Source of the DNA: Billgrantia gudaonensis
GTDB taxonomy: Bacteria; Pseudomonadota; Gammaproteobacteria; Pseudomonadales; Halomonadaceae
Assembly: GCF_900100195.1 (NCBI RefSeq)
Contig: NZ_FNES01000004.1
Coordinates: 313,001-377,000, forward strand
DNA length: 64,000 nucleotides
Direction: 5' to 3'
Numbering within the stretch: the first letter of the stretch is position 1; every line of letters starts with the position of its first letter. A program made the position numbers and the translations under genes. Of the stretch, positions 46,674 to 54,962 are shown one piece after another. The notes below the pieces were generated by a model, which saw only the letters and a program-made list of their open reading frames with translations, searched no databases and was not told the DNA's origin.

Positions 46674-47852
46674 ATGGTATCGTCACCGTACGACTGGCAC
46701 GCCCGACTCGCCGAGCGGGCGGCTGAGCGCCGCACCGCGAGGCTGTGGCGCCAGCGCCACTGCCACGCCCCCGAAGCAGCGCTGGACTTCGCCGGCAATG
46801 ACTACCTGGGTCTTGCCCGCGACCCGCGGCTTGCCGAAGCCATGGCGGTCGGCGCACGCCGCTACGGCGCTGGTGCCCGGGCCTCGCACCTGGTCAGCGG
46901 CCATCTCGCCGTGCACGAGACGCTGGAGGCTCGCCTGGCCGAACTCGTCGATCGCCCGAGGGCACTGCTCTTCTCCACCGGTTACATGGCCAACCTGGGC
47001 ACCCTGCAGGCGCTCTGCGACCGTCACACTCTCCTTTACCAGGACCGTCTCAACCATGCCTCGCTGCTCGACGGCGCCGCACTCGCCGGCGCCCGGTCGC
47101 GACGCTTCCACCACCGCGACCGCGCCGATCTCGAGCGCCTGCTGGCCCGGGCCACGCAAGACATGCCCAGGCTGGTGGCCACCGATGGAGTGTTCAGCAT
47201 GGACGGCGACATCGCCGACATCGCCGGGCTGGCCGAAACCGCCCGCCGTCACGGTGCCTGGCTGATGGTCGATGATGCCCACGGCCTGGGCGTGCTGGGC
47301 GAGGCCGGCGACGGCTGCGTGGGTCGTGCACATGGCGTCGAGACGGTACCGGTGCTGATCGGCACCCTGGGCAAGGCGCTGGGCACCGAGGGTGCCTTCG
47401 TGGCGGGTAGCCATGAACTGATCGAGCATCTGATCCAGTTCGCCCGTCCCTACGTCTACACCACGGCCCAATCGCCGGGGCTGGCGGCAGCCACCCTGGC
47501 AGCGCTGGACATTCTCGCTACCGAACCGGAACGCCGACAGCGGCTGCACACTCGGATCGCCCGCTTCCGCCATGAAGCCGGCCGCCTGGGCCTGCCACTG
47601 CGCGAGAGCGACACGCCAATCCAGCCATTGATGCTGGGCGACAGCGCCCGGGCGATGGCCTGGGCGAAACGGCTCGCCGAACAAGGCCTAGCGGTGGGGG
47701 CCATCCGCGAACCCACGGTACCCAGCGGCCAGGCCCGCCTGCGCATCACCCTCTCCTCCGCCCACAGCGACGATGACCTGGACGCCCTGCTGGACGCGCT
47801 GAGCGCCTGCCAGGCCAAGGAGGGTGCCGTGATACGGGAGACGGCCCCATGA
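46674..47852 (+). CDS. bioF: 8-amino-7-oxononanoate synthase
   Basis: A PLP enzyme that condenses pimeloyl-ACP with alanine. The 392 aa include N-D-Y-L-G-L, A-H-G-L-G-V-L-G and the PLP lysine K234 in G-T-L-G-K-A-L-G-T-E-G. It starts seven bases after bioB, and its stop overlaps bioH by four bases. Confidence 0.96.
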   Translation: MVSSPYDWHARLAERAAERRTARLWRQRHCHAPEAALDFAGNDYLGLARDPRLAEAMAVGARRYGAGARASHLVSGHLAVHETLEARLAELVDRPRALLFSTGYMANLGTLQALCDRHTLLYQDRLNHASLLDGAALAGARSRRFHHRDRADLERLLARATQDMPRLVATDGVFSMDGDIADIAGLAETARRHGAWLMVDDAHGLGVLGEAGDGCVGRAHGVETVPVLIGTLGKALGTEGAFVAGSHELIEHLIQFARPYVYTTAQSPGLAAATLAALDILATEPERRQRLHTRIARFRHEAGRLGLPLRESDTPIQPLMLGDSARAMAWAKRLAEQGLAVGAIREPTVPSGQARLRITLSSAHSDDDLDALLDALSACQAKEGAVIRETAP

Positions 47853-48595
47853 AACGACTGGTACTCCTCGCGGGCTGGGGCTGCGATGCGCGCATCTGGG
47901 AGCTGCTGGCGCCCCATTTGCCGGAGGGCTGGGAAATCCACACTCCGGACTGGCCGGGCTACGCGGGCCGCGAGGCTCTCGCCGACCCCACCTCCATCGC
48001 GGCTCTGGCCGAGGCGATGGCCGACGACCTGCCGCAAGACGCCGTCTGGGTAGGCTGGTCGCTGGGCGGTCTGCTGGCCGGCGCCCTCCTCGACCACCTT
48101 CCCGCCCCGGCAGGCGTGATCCTGCTGGGGATGGGGCCACGGTTCTGTCACCCTTGCGGCATCACGGCCGGCGAACTCGCCGCCTTCCGACGCGCCTTCC
48201 TCCGCGACCCCGCAGCCGCGCTGATCCACTTCAGGCGCTGGCAACTTGCCGGCGAGCCGGCACCGCTCCTCACGCACCGGCGCCTGCGCGATCTGCTGGG
48301 CGATGCCCTCAATGCCGACACGCTCACCCTGGCTGCCGGTCTCGACTGGCTCGCGACGCTCGATGTCGAACGCCCAATCGCCGAAGTCCCCTGTCCCGTC
48401 CACCGCCTGGTAGGCGCCAACGACCCGCTCCTGGCGCCATCCCTGCGTGAGGCGGCCGACCGGTGCCTCGACGACGCCGGGCACTGTCCCATGCTCTCGC
48501 GGCCGCGCCGCCTGGCCGATGTCCTGACGGCACTGGCCCGAGAGTGCCACCCGGCAGGCGGCAGCGCGGCGCGTCATGAGGCATATCCGACATGA
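47849..48595 (+). CDS. bioH: Pimeloyl-ACP methyl ester carboxylesterase
   Basis: It removes the methyl group added by BioC once the pimeloyl chain is complete. The 248-aa alpha/beta hydrolase has G-W-G-C-D, the nucleophile S71 in G-W-S-L-G-G, an acid D in G-A-N-D-P and H in D-A-G-H-C-P-M-L. The ATG overlaps the bioF stop, and the stop overlaps bioC. Confidence 0.93.
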   Translation: MKRLVLLAGWGCDARIWELLAPHLPEGWEIHTPDWPGYAGREALADPTSIAALAEAMADDLPQDAVWVGWSLGGLLAGALLDHLPAPAGVILLGMGPRFCHPCGITAGELAAFRRAFLRDPAAALIHFRRWQLAGEPAPLLTHRRLRDLLGDALNADTLTLAAGLDWLATLDVERPIAEVPCPVHRLVGANDPLLAPSLREAADRCLDDAGHCPMLSRPRRLADVLTALARECHPAGGSAARHEAYPT

Positions 48596-49395
48596 GCAAC
48601 GCACTGCAGCCACGCACCGCGACACCAACCGACTGGCCGCGTCGGGTGGCACACGCTTTCTCGCGCGCCGCTCCCGACTACGCGCGTCTGGCCAGCGCCC
48701 AGCACGCCATGGGCGAACGGCTCTGGAGCCGTTTGCCGGAGCGGGCGACACGCATCCTCGATCTGGGTTGCGGTCCAGGGCAGTGGAGCGCCCGGCTCGC
48801 CGAACGATATGCGCCGGACGGCCATGTCACCGGGCTCGATCTGGCTCAAGGCATGCTCGCGGTAGCGCGCCGTGGCCAGGGCTCAGGGCGGCGGGTGAGC
48901 TGGCTGTGCGCCGATGCCGGTGCCCTGCCCCTGGCCGACGCCAGCCACGACCTGGTCTTTTCGAACCTGGCCATCCAGTGGTGCCCTGACCTGGATGAGG
49001 TGCTAGCCGAACTCTACCGCATCCTGCGGCCCGGCGGCCTCGCGCTGATCAACACCTTGGGCCCTGGCACCCTGGCCGAGGTGGCCCATGCCTGGGCGCG
49101 CCCTGGGCGCCCTGCCGATCTGCTCGACTTTCGCAACCGCGACCGGCATCTGGCCGCCGCCCGTCTGGCCAACTTCCGACGGGTAACGGTCACGGACGGT
49201 CGACCGCGCTTCCACTATCCCGACCTGGCAGGGGTCATGGCCTCCATCAAGGGCATCGGCGCCCAGACCGCCGGACGCGGAACCGGGCTGACACGCGCCG
49301 ACTTGGCCCGCGCCACAGAGCGCTACGAGGCGCTGCGCGAGCCCGCGGGACTGCCGGTCACTTACCGGCTGCTGACCCTGGAGCTGAAACGCTGA
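48592..49395 (+). CDS. bioC: Malonyl-ACP O-methyltransferase
   Basis: BioC methylates malonyl-ACP to start pimelate synthesis on the fatty-acid machinery. The 267-aa SAM enzyme has I-L-D-L-G-C-G-P-G-Q-W, G-L-D-L-A-Q-G-M-L and S-N-L-A-I-Q-W-C-P-D, the BioC-type N-x-A-x-Q-W motif. It overlaps bioH by four bases and ends two bases before bioD. Confidence 0.94.
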   Translation: MSNALQPRTATPTDWPRRVAHAFSRAAPDYARLASAQHAMGERLWSRLPERATRILDLGCGPGQWSARLAERYAPDGHVTGLDLAQGMLAVARRGQGSGRRVSWLCADAGALPLADASHDLVFSNLAIQWCPDLDEVLAELYRILRPGGLALINTLGPGTLAEVAHAWARPGRPADLLDFRNRDRHLAAARLANFRRVTVTDGRPRFHYPDLAGVMASIKGIGAQTAGRGTGLTRADLARATERYEALREPAGLPVTYRLLTLELKR

Positions 49396-49396
49396 C

Positions 49397-50098
49397 ATGG
49401 CTGCCTACTTCGTCACCGGTACCGACACCGACGCCGGCAAGACCCTGGTCACCGCCGGCCTGCTCGCCCTGGCTCGGCGCCGCGGGCTCACTACGCTCGG
49501 CCTCAAGCCCGTCGCCTCGGGCTGCGAGACGACACCCCAAGGTCTACGCAATGCCGACGCCCTGGCCCTGCAGGCCCAGAGCCATCCCACCGTGCCCTAT
49601 GCCGTGGTGAATCCCCATGCTTTCGCCCCGGCCATCGCGCCCCACCTGGCCGCTCGCCGTGCGGGAGTCACGATCACCCTCGACACCCTGGCACAGCGGA
49701 TTCGGGAGGGCCTGTCCCGCCGTCGCGACCTGACCCTGGTGGAGGGCGCCGGTGGCTGGCGCGTACCGCTGAACGACCGCGAGGACCTCGCCGAGCTGGC
49801 GTTGCACCTCCGGCTCCCGGTGATTCTCGTGGTGGGTCTGCGGCTGGGCTGTATCAGCCATGCGCGACTGACGGCAGAGGCGATCGCGGCCTCCGGTCTG
49901 CGCCTGGCCGGCTGGGCCGGGAGCCTGGTAGACCCTGCCTTTGCCGCCGACCGCACGCTCCATGACGACAACCTGGCCACTCTGGCGCGCACGCTCGATG
50001 CCCCCTGCCTGGGCATCCTGCCTCGCCTGACCGCGAGCGACCCGGGCGGCATGGCTGCGGCCGCTTCCGCTTACCTGGAGCTACCCGATGTCGATTGA
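49397..50098 (+). CDS. bioD: Dethiobiotin synthetase
   Basis: It closes the ureido ring from DAPA, CO2 and ATP. The 233-aa P-loop protein begins Y-F-V-T-G-T-D-T-D-A-G-K-T, and has K-P-V-A-S-G and E-G-A-G-G-W-R-V-P-L. It is the last gene of the operon. bioA, which makes its substrate DAPA, is not in this window. Confidence 0.95.
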   Translation: MAAYFVTGTDTDAGKTLVTAGLLALARRRGLTTLGLKPVASGCETTPQGLRNADALALQAQSHPTVPYAVVNPHAFAPAIAPHLAARRAGVTITLDTLAQRIREGLSRRRDLTLVEGAGGWRVPLNDREDLAELALHLRLPVILVVGLRLGCISHARLTAEAIAASGLRLAGWAGSLVDPAFAADRTLHDDNLATLARTLDAPCLGILPRLTASDPGGMAAAASAYLELPDVD

Positions 50099-50142
50099 CT
50101 TGCCAGGGGGCGTCCGTACAATGTGGTCGCCTGCCTGTCCGT

Positions 50143-50227
<85 letters not shown>

Positions 50228-50279
50228 TTTATCGCTTTAACCTACTGTTTTATATAGGCATACAGTCGCTTCCCTTCTC

Positions 50280-50369
50280 GATTCTAGTCCCCGCCGAGTC
50301 CCCGCGAGCACGAAGACGATGCGCATGACGCGTGCGTGCACACGTCATGCGCGCAGGAATCCTAGAATC
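50280..50369. repeat. Nested inverted repeats beside the tRNA
   Basis: GATTCTAG (50280-50287) and CTAGAATC (50362-50369) flank a second pair, GCGCATGACG (50321-50330) and CGTCATGCGC (50343-50352). All arms are perfect. The position, 50-140 bp past the tRNA, would suit recombination or packaging sites; no function is shown. Confidence 0.7.
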
Positions 50370-50370
50370 C

Positions 50371-50682
50371 GTGGGGGGCTCGGAAAAAGGTACGAAAGGT
50401 AATGCGAGGCCGAAAACTAGCCTAACCGTATGATTTCTCAGCGATTCGAACGGGCGTCCAAAAGGTATTAAAAAGGTATCGTAAAGGTAAGATCGTACCT
50501 TTTGGAAAGGTGATTTCTTTGTTTTCTCTAACCCAATGAAATCAGATGCTTACGAGGAAAATACCTTTTGCATTACCTCTTCTTACCTTTTGGGGGTAAT
50601 GCGCATGCCCTGTTATTTCAGTGGGTTACGGCTGAAAATCGGCGATATTACCGATATTACCTTTTTCCGAGCCCCCCCCCAC
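50371..50682. repeat. 312-bp imperfect inverted repeat with AAAGGTA iterons
   Basis: The outer arms GTGGGGGGCTCGGAAAAAGGTA (shown in part: 50371-50392) and its complement (50658-50682) match except for C-run length. Forward AAAGGTA sits at 50386, 50395, 50461, 50472 and 50483, the last three exactly 11 bp apart. Reverse TACCTTT sits at 50496, 50562, 50584 and 50658, plus an imperfect copy at 50574. Spacing from outer to inner sites is 75 bp on the left and 74 bp on the right. TGATTTCTTTG (50511-50521) faces CAATGAAATCA (50534-50544). The centre is near 50527 and no gene is present. Confidence 0.85.
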
Positions 50683-50933
50683 CTTCTCAGAGTCGGCCCG
50701 CTGGCTTCTACGCTGTCGATCCCGCCGATTTCGCAGAAAAACGCAAGCATTCCCAAGCACTTACAATCATTGCTTCCGCCTCTGCTGACGCTGTTCCAGC
50801 GCAGCCGCAGGCGCGCAGAAAAAATGACACGCGAAGACCGCAGGCGGGGCGGGGTGTCGACGGCGCGCCGTGGGGCGCCAGGGGGGTGGCCAGGGGCTTC
50901 GGGGCGGTGAGTAGCGTTTGGCAAGCGCGCACG
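50683..50933. other. Non-coding DNA near the prophage end, candidate packaging region
   Basis: No convincing gene was found. The sequence is G-rich toward 50840-50910, with the palindrome CGGCGCGCCG and GGCGCC-type repeats. In P2-like genomes the cos site lies at this side of gene Q, so cos may be here, but no cos sequence can be recognised by eye. Confidence 0.25.
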
Positions 50934-50962
50934 AAAAAGCCGCCCAAGATGGGCGGCTTTTT
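50934..50962. terminator. Bidirectional Rho-independent terminator
   Basis: AAAAAGCCGCCC and GGGCGGCTTTTT form a 12-base stem (7 GC pairs plus an A/T flank) around a short loop. A-run and T-run are present on both sides. It lies about 130 bp beyond the Q gene stop on the minus strand. Confidence 0.9.
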
Positions 50963-51095
50963 GGCCAGTGCGGTGACGACGTATATCGGGAACGTCTTCT
51001 AACCCGCCCAAGCTGGGCTGGCGGCCCCGTTCATCCGCTCGCCACGGGGCACGGCTTCCTGGCTACGGAGATGATAGGCGCATCCATCATGAGTA

Positions 51096-52193
51096 TCAAA
51101 CGCTCTCGGCCTGCAGGGAGTAGGGCCGGAAGCGCACGACCTCTTCGCCGACGATCTCGTTGATCTCCCTCATTGACTCCTGGAGCGGCTCGAGCTCGTT
51201 GGCCACGAACACGCGAGCGGCTTTCTCTACATCGCCGAATCCGGCGGTGTTCATGGGGATGATGCCCATCAACTGCGGGGGGATCCGGTGGCCGGCGAGC
51301 TGGTCGTCCCGGGTGATGTTCTTGATGTTGAGAAAGTCGTCCTTGGTGGCCACCTCACTGATAGGGATCAGCTGCACCCCGTCCTTCTTTCCCTTGGGCG
51401 AATACAGGAAGAGGTTGCGGAAGTTGCCCGGTCCTTTTGAATTCTTCAGGGCCTGGCGCATTTCGTCGATGTCCTTCTGGTCCTGGGCGGGGTCGTTGAC
51501 GTAGAGGATGAACCCGGCATGGCTGCCGTTGAGGTAGTAGCGCCGCCGGAACAGCGTCGCGCTCTCGTTGAGCCAGGCCGACTGCAGGCTGCCGATGTAG
51601 TCGGGCACGCCGTAGATCGACTGATCGATGTCCGGCTCGAGTAGGTGGATCACCCGCCCCTGGGGGAGTTCGACTCGGTCCAGGTAATTGGGCACCCACC
51701 AGTAGCGGTCAGCCTCGATGCCGCCGCGGCGAACATATTTGGCGCGCAGATGGCGGAACGGCAGCCGCCGCCCGAGCCGGCCGCGCACGTCCTCGAGGTA
51801 GGCGTTGCCGAACACCAGGTAGTCGAGGGCGAGGCCGCTGAATACCTGCCGGCTCAGCAGAGGGTGGGGCTCGAATGTGCGAAGCAAGATGTTGCGTTTC
51901 ACCTGCATGGCGCTGCCGTGGTGTGCGGTGGCGCGGTAGCTCTGCGCCAGGATCGAGAGCGGGATCGGCGGCTCATACCACTCGTCGGGCGAGAGCCAGA
52001 CGCCCTCATACCAGATGTCGCGCATGCTGGTCACCGGCTCGGGATCGCCGAAGGTGAACGCCTCCATGTGCGAGCGTGACGCCTCCGCCGTTCCCGTTGA
52101 CAGGTTGCCCGATTCGGTTGACACGGCACCGGGTTCTTCGGCCCGGTAGGCCGGCACGCGCACGCGTGGCTTGGCGGTAATGGTCTCGCTCAT
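51096..52193 (-). CDS. Q: Phage portal protein (P2 gpQ family)
   Basis: The dodecameric ring through which DNA enters the head. It has 365 aa, against about 344 in P2. Typical blocks are W-Y-E-P-P-I-P, L-D-Y-L-V-F-G-N-A-Y-L-E, S-I-Y-G-V-P-D-Y-I-G, S-K-G-P-G-N-F-R-N-L-F-L-Y and H-R-I-P-P-Q-L-M-G-I. The ATG overlaps the P stop (ATGA). Like P2 Q and P, it is transcribed opposite to the other late genes. Confidence 0.95.
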   Translation of the reverse strand: MSETITAKPRVRVPAYRAEEPGAVSTESGNLSTGTAEASRSHMEAFTFGDPEPVTSMRDIWYEGVWLSPDEWYEPPIPLSILAQSYRATAHHGSAMQVKRNILLRTFEPHPLLSRQVFSGLALDYLVFGNAYLEDVRGRLGRRLPFRHLRAKYVRRGGIEADRYWWVPNYLDRVELPQGRVIHLLEPDIDQSIYGVPDYIGSLQSAWLNESATLFRRRYYLNGSHAGFILYVNDPAQDQKDIDEMRQALKNSKGPGNFRNLFLYSPKGKKDGVQLIPISEVATKDDFLNIKNITRDDQLAGHRIPPQLMGIIPMNTAGFGDVEKAARVFVANELEPLQESMREINEIVGEEVVRFRPYSLQAESV

Positions 52194-53968
52194 TCTGACA
52201 TCTCCATGATGGACTGCCCGGTGCCTGTCTCTTCCGGGCCGTCGATAGGTTCGTGACTGAGGGCGTGCATGGTGGCCCACGCGAGATCCGCGTGGCCGGT
52301 CGCCTTGCTGCGCCCACTGTTGTAGGTCCACTGGCGCCCGCTCGGGGTCAGCTCTTTCTTGATGGCCATGAACGACTGGGCCATGTCAGCCCAACCGGCA
52401 TCGAACTCCAGTCGGTTTTTCCGCATGATCTGCTGCGCCTGCATCACCAGCATGCCCTTGACCGCCGGGTCATAGCGGAAGCGCACTAGGGTGGGGAACC
52501 ACTTCTCCACGTGCTCGGCCACTGCCTCGCCCAGCCCGGTGATGTCGATGCCGATATGCTCGATGTTGTACTTCTCGCGGAAGCTCTTGATGAAAGCCGC
52601 CTGGGCCTCGTAGTCCTCGCCCTTTAGCCTGTGCCGCTCGAGGATGCGGTGCCGCTCATCACGGGTGCGCGCCGGCAGCACCACTACCAGGCCGGCACCG
52701 TCGCCATCCTCGCCGGTACCGGTGGGGTCGTAGCCGATCCACACGCCGCGGTCGCCCACCGGGCGAGGCGCGAACGGCCGGTAGTCGTCCCACTCTTCCC
52801 AGCTGTCGACCATGCAGGGGTGGACCATCGCCAGGGGGAACGCCGACTGGCTGTCGTCCACGAACTGGCACATCAGCAGGTTGTTGAACTCGTCGACGCT
52901 GTACTCAAGCCGCAGCTGCTCGAGGTCGAACAGGTCGCAGCCGCCGGCGATGGCGTCCTCCACGGTGACGATCTGCCGCCACTGGCCGTCGGGGCACAGC
53001 GCCCCCTCGGCCAGGGCGGCGTGGCTCACGTCGAACTCCTGCCGCTCGGCCTTGGGCCGGCGAGAGTTGAACAGATCGCCCGACCAGAACGGGTAGGCCT
53101 CGTGGCCCAGCGAGCTCGGCGTCGAGAAGTAGGTCTGCCGCCACTTCTTGTGCATGGCCATGCCCGACGTGACCTTGCGGAACTCCTGGAAGCGGTGAAT
53201 CCAGAAATACTCGTCGAGGTATACGTCGCCGTGATAGCCCTGAGCGGTTTTCGAGTTGGTGCCCAGGAAGTGCAGCTCGGCGCCGTTGTCGAGAATCAGC
53301 GGGTCGCCCTTGAGGTCGACGTCGCACACCTCCTTCACGAACTGGACGATGTAGCTCTTGAAGATGTGCGCCTGCGCCTTGCTCGCCGAGAGAAAGATCT
53401 TGTTCCTGCCGGTCTCGAAGGCGTCGACGATCGCCTCGCGGGCAAAGAAGAAGGTCGCGCCGATCTGGCGTGACTTCAGGATGTTGCGGATGCGGTGCTT
53501 CTGGCCCGCCTCATACCAGGTGAGCTGGTACTGAAAGCAGGTCTCGAGGAACGCCGCCTTGAGCTGCTCGATCTGTTCCTCGTCGAGGGCGTTGCGGCGT
53601 TGTTTGCGGCGCGGGGCTTCATTACGGGCGTTGATGTTGGGGTTCAGGTCCGCCTCGCGCCCGGTCTCGCTGTACTTGTGCACCCGGGCCAGCCGCTCGA
53701 TCTGCCGGCCCAGCAGGTCGATCTCCTTGTAGTCCTTCCCCTCCTTGGGATCCTTGCCGATCAGCTGGACCATCCGCGCCTCGAGCGCGCCCTCGACCCG
53801 CTCGATGGGCGTGGCGCTGTCCCAGTCGTCGCGGCGTTTCCAGCTATGGATCGTCTTCACTTTTTCGCCGAGCAGCTCGGCGATACGCGCGATGCGCCAC
53901 CCCTGCCAATAGAGATGGCGGGCGGTGACGCGCGGTGAATCCAGGGTGTCGGGGGGCACGGTTGTCAT
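52190..53968 (-). CDS. P: Terminase large (ATPase) subunit, P2 gpP family
   Basis: This is the motor that packages DNA. The 592 aa are close to P2 gpP (about 590). An N-terminal helix-turn-helix (about 14-45, W-R-I-A-R-I-A-E-L-L-G-E-K) is followed by the ATPase with S-R-Q-I-G-A-T (Walker A-like) and V-Y-L-D-E-Y-F (Walker B), then a nuclease-like domain with G-Y-D-P-T-G-T-G and G-I-D-I-T-G-L-G. The ATG at 53968 has no clear Shine-Dalgarno and lies 56.5 bp from the centre of the Ogr-like dyad. Confidence 0.95.
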   Translation of the reverse strand: MTTVPPDTLDSPRVTARHLYWQGWRIARIAELLGEKVKTIHSWKRRDDWDSATPIERVEGALEARMVQLIGKDPKEGKDYKEIDLLGRQIERLARVHKYSETGREADLNPNINARNEAPRRKQRRNALDEEQIEQLKAAFLETCFQYQLTWYEAGQKHRIRNILKSRQIGATFFFAREAIVDAFETGRNKIFLSASKAQAHIFKSYIVQFVKEVCDVDLKGDPLILDNGAELHFLGTNSKTAQGYHGDVYLDEYFWIHRFQEFRKVTSGMAMHKKWRQTYFSTPSSLGHEAYPFWSGDLFNSRRPKAERQEFDVSHAALAEGALCPDGQWRQIVTVEDAIAGGCDLFDLEQLRLEYSVDEFNNLLMCQFVDDSQSAFPLAMVHPCMVDSWEEWDDYRPFAPRPVGDRGVWIGYDPTGTGEDGDGAGLVVVLPARTRDERHRILERHRLKGEDYEAQAAFIKSFREKYNIEHIGIDITGLGEAVAEHVEKWFPTLVRFRYDPAVKGMLVMQAQQIMRKNRLEFDAGWADMAQSFMAIKKELTPSGRQWTYNSGRSKATGHADLAWATMHALSHEPIDGPEETGTGQSIMEMSE

Positions 53969-54012
53969 GCCGCCAGCGTACCCGCGCGCGTAAATCGCGC
54001 CGTGGCGGGCAT

Positions 54013-54036
54013 GTTGTCCCGCCCCGCCGGCACAAC
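54013..54036. promoter_or_regulatory. Ogr-like late activator site between P and O
   Basis: GTTGT-N14-ACAAC. The whole 24-mer recurs at 59962-59985 with one difference. It sits between the diverging P and O genes, where P2 has its late promoters. P2 Ogr sites are TGT/ACA dyads centred near -55. For O a start near 54080 would leave a 48-base leader ending in GAGG. Confidence 0.75.
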
Positions 54037-54127
54037 GCCCCCGCATTGAGCCCGCAACGCCGCGCGCGGAACCTGACGGCACTAGCACTAAAGACCGACT
54101 GCCGACCAGCCAGCACCGAGGCCCCAC

Positions 54128-54949
54128 ATGGATAAATGGTTCCGCGTCGCCACACAAGGCGCCACGACAGACGGCCGCGAGATCTCACGCGAGTGGATCC
54201 AGCAGATGGCCGACAACTACGACCCCAAGAAGTACGGCGCCCGCGTGTGGATGGAGCACATGCGCGCCCTGGGGGCTGACAGCCATTTCGGCGCCCTGGG
54301 CGACGTCATCGCCGCAAAGGCCGAAGAGGTCGAGGACGGCAAGCTCGCGCTGTTCGTGCAGCTCGACCCCACCGAGCGGCTGAAAGAGATCAACAAGCAG
54401 CGCCAGAAGGTTTACACCAGCATCGAGGTGAACCCCAAGTTCGCCGACACCGGCGAAGCCTACCTCGAGGGCCTGGCGGTGACCGACTCCCCTGCGAGCC
54501 TCGGCACCGAGATGCTGCAGTTCAGCCGCGGCGCCGGCGACAAGTCGCCGCTCGCTGCGCGCAAGCAGCACCCCGACAACCTCTTCTCCGAGGCGGTGGA
54601 AACCGAGCTCGATTTCTCCGACGCCACGCCGCCGGCGGACCAGGGCCCGAGCCTGGCCGACCGCGTTAAGGCGCTGTTCAGGAAGCACGACGCCAAGACG
54701 AAGGAAGGGTTCGCCGCCTTCCGCGGCGAGCTAGAGCAGACCCTCGAGCTGTTCGTGCAAAAGCACAGCGCCCTGGCCGCCGATCTCGAAGCACGCCCCA
54801 CCGCCGAGGCGTTCAACGAGCTGAAAGAGGCCCACGAGGCCACCAAGGCCAAGCTCGACGAGCTCTACACCAAGCTCGACCAAACCCCGGACACCCCGCC
54901 CCGCACGCCGGCTACCGGCGGTGGCGACGCCCAACTGACCGACTGCTGA
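54128..54949 (+). CDS. O: Capsid scaffold/protease (P2 gpO family)
   Basis: It guides capsid assembly and cleaves capsid proteins and itself. It has 273 aa against about 284 in P2. The serine-protease candidates D15 (T-D-G-R-E), H44 (M-E-H-M-R) and S98 (Y-T-S-I-E) correspond to P2 D19, H48 and S107. The C-terminal half is helical scaffold (K-E-G-F-A-A-F-R-G-E-L-E-Q-T-L-E). First gene of the rightward structural operon; GAGG precedes the ATG. Confidence 0.93.
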   Translation: MDKWFRVATQGATTDGREISREWIQQMADNYDPKKYGARVWMEHMRALGADSHFGALGDVIAAKAEEVEDGKLALFVQLDPTERLKEINKQRQKVYTSIEVNPKFADTGEAYLEGLAVTDSPASLGTEMLQFSRGAGDKSPLAARKQHPDNLFSEAVETELDFSDATPPADQGPSLADRVKALFRKHDAKTKEGFAAFRGELEQTLELFVQKHSALAADLEARPTAEAFNELKEAHEATKAKLDELYTKLDQTPDTPPRTPATGGGDAQLTDC

Positions 54950-54962
54950 GGATCACCACCCC

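Noticed and set aside
50371..50682. Telomere resolution site of a linear plasmid-prophage (as in Halomonas phage PhiHAP-1)
   Set aside because: The centre is not a perfect palindrome, no protelomerase gene is visible, and the region adjoins chromosomal tRNA-Leu.
50536..50910. Short open frames between the tRNA and gene Q as phage genes
   Set aside because: They cross the inverted repeat, have no Shine-Dalgarno and no recognisable domain, and overlap each other in several frames.
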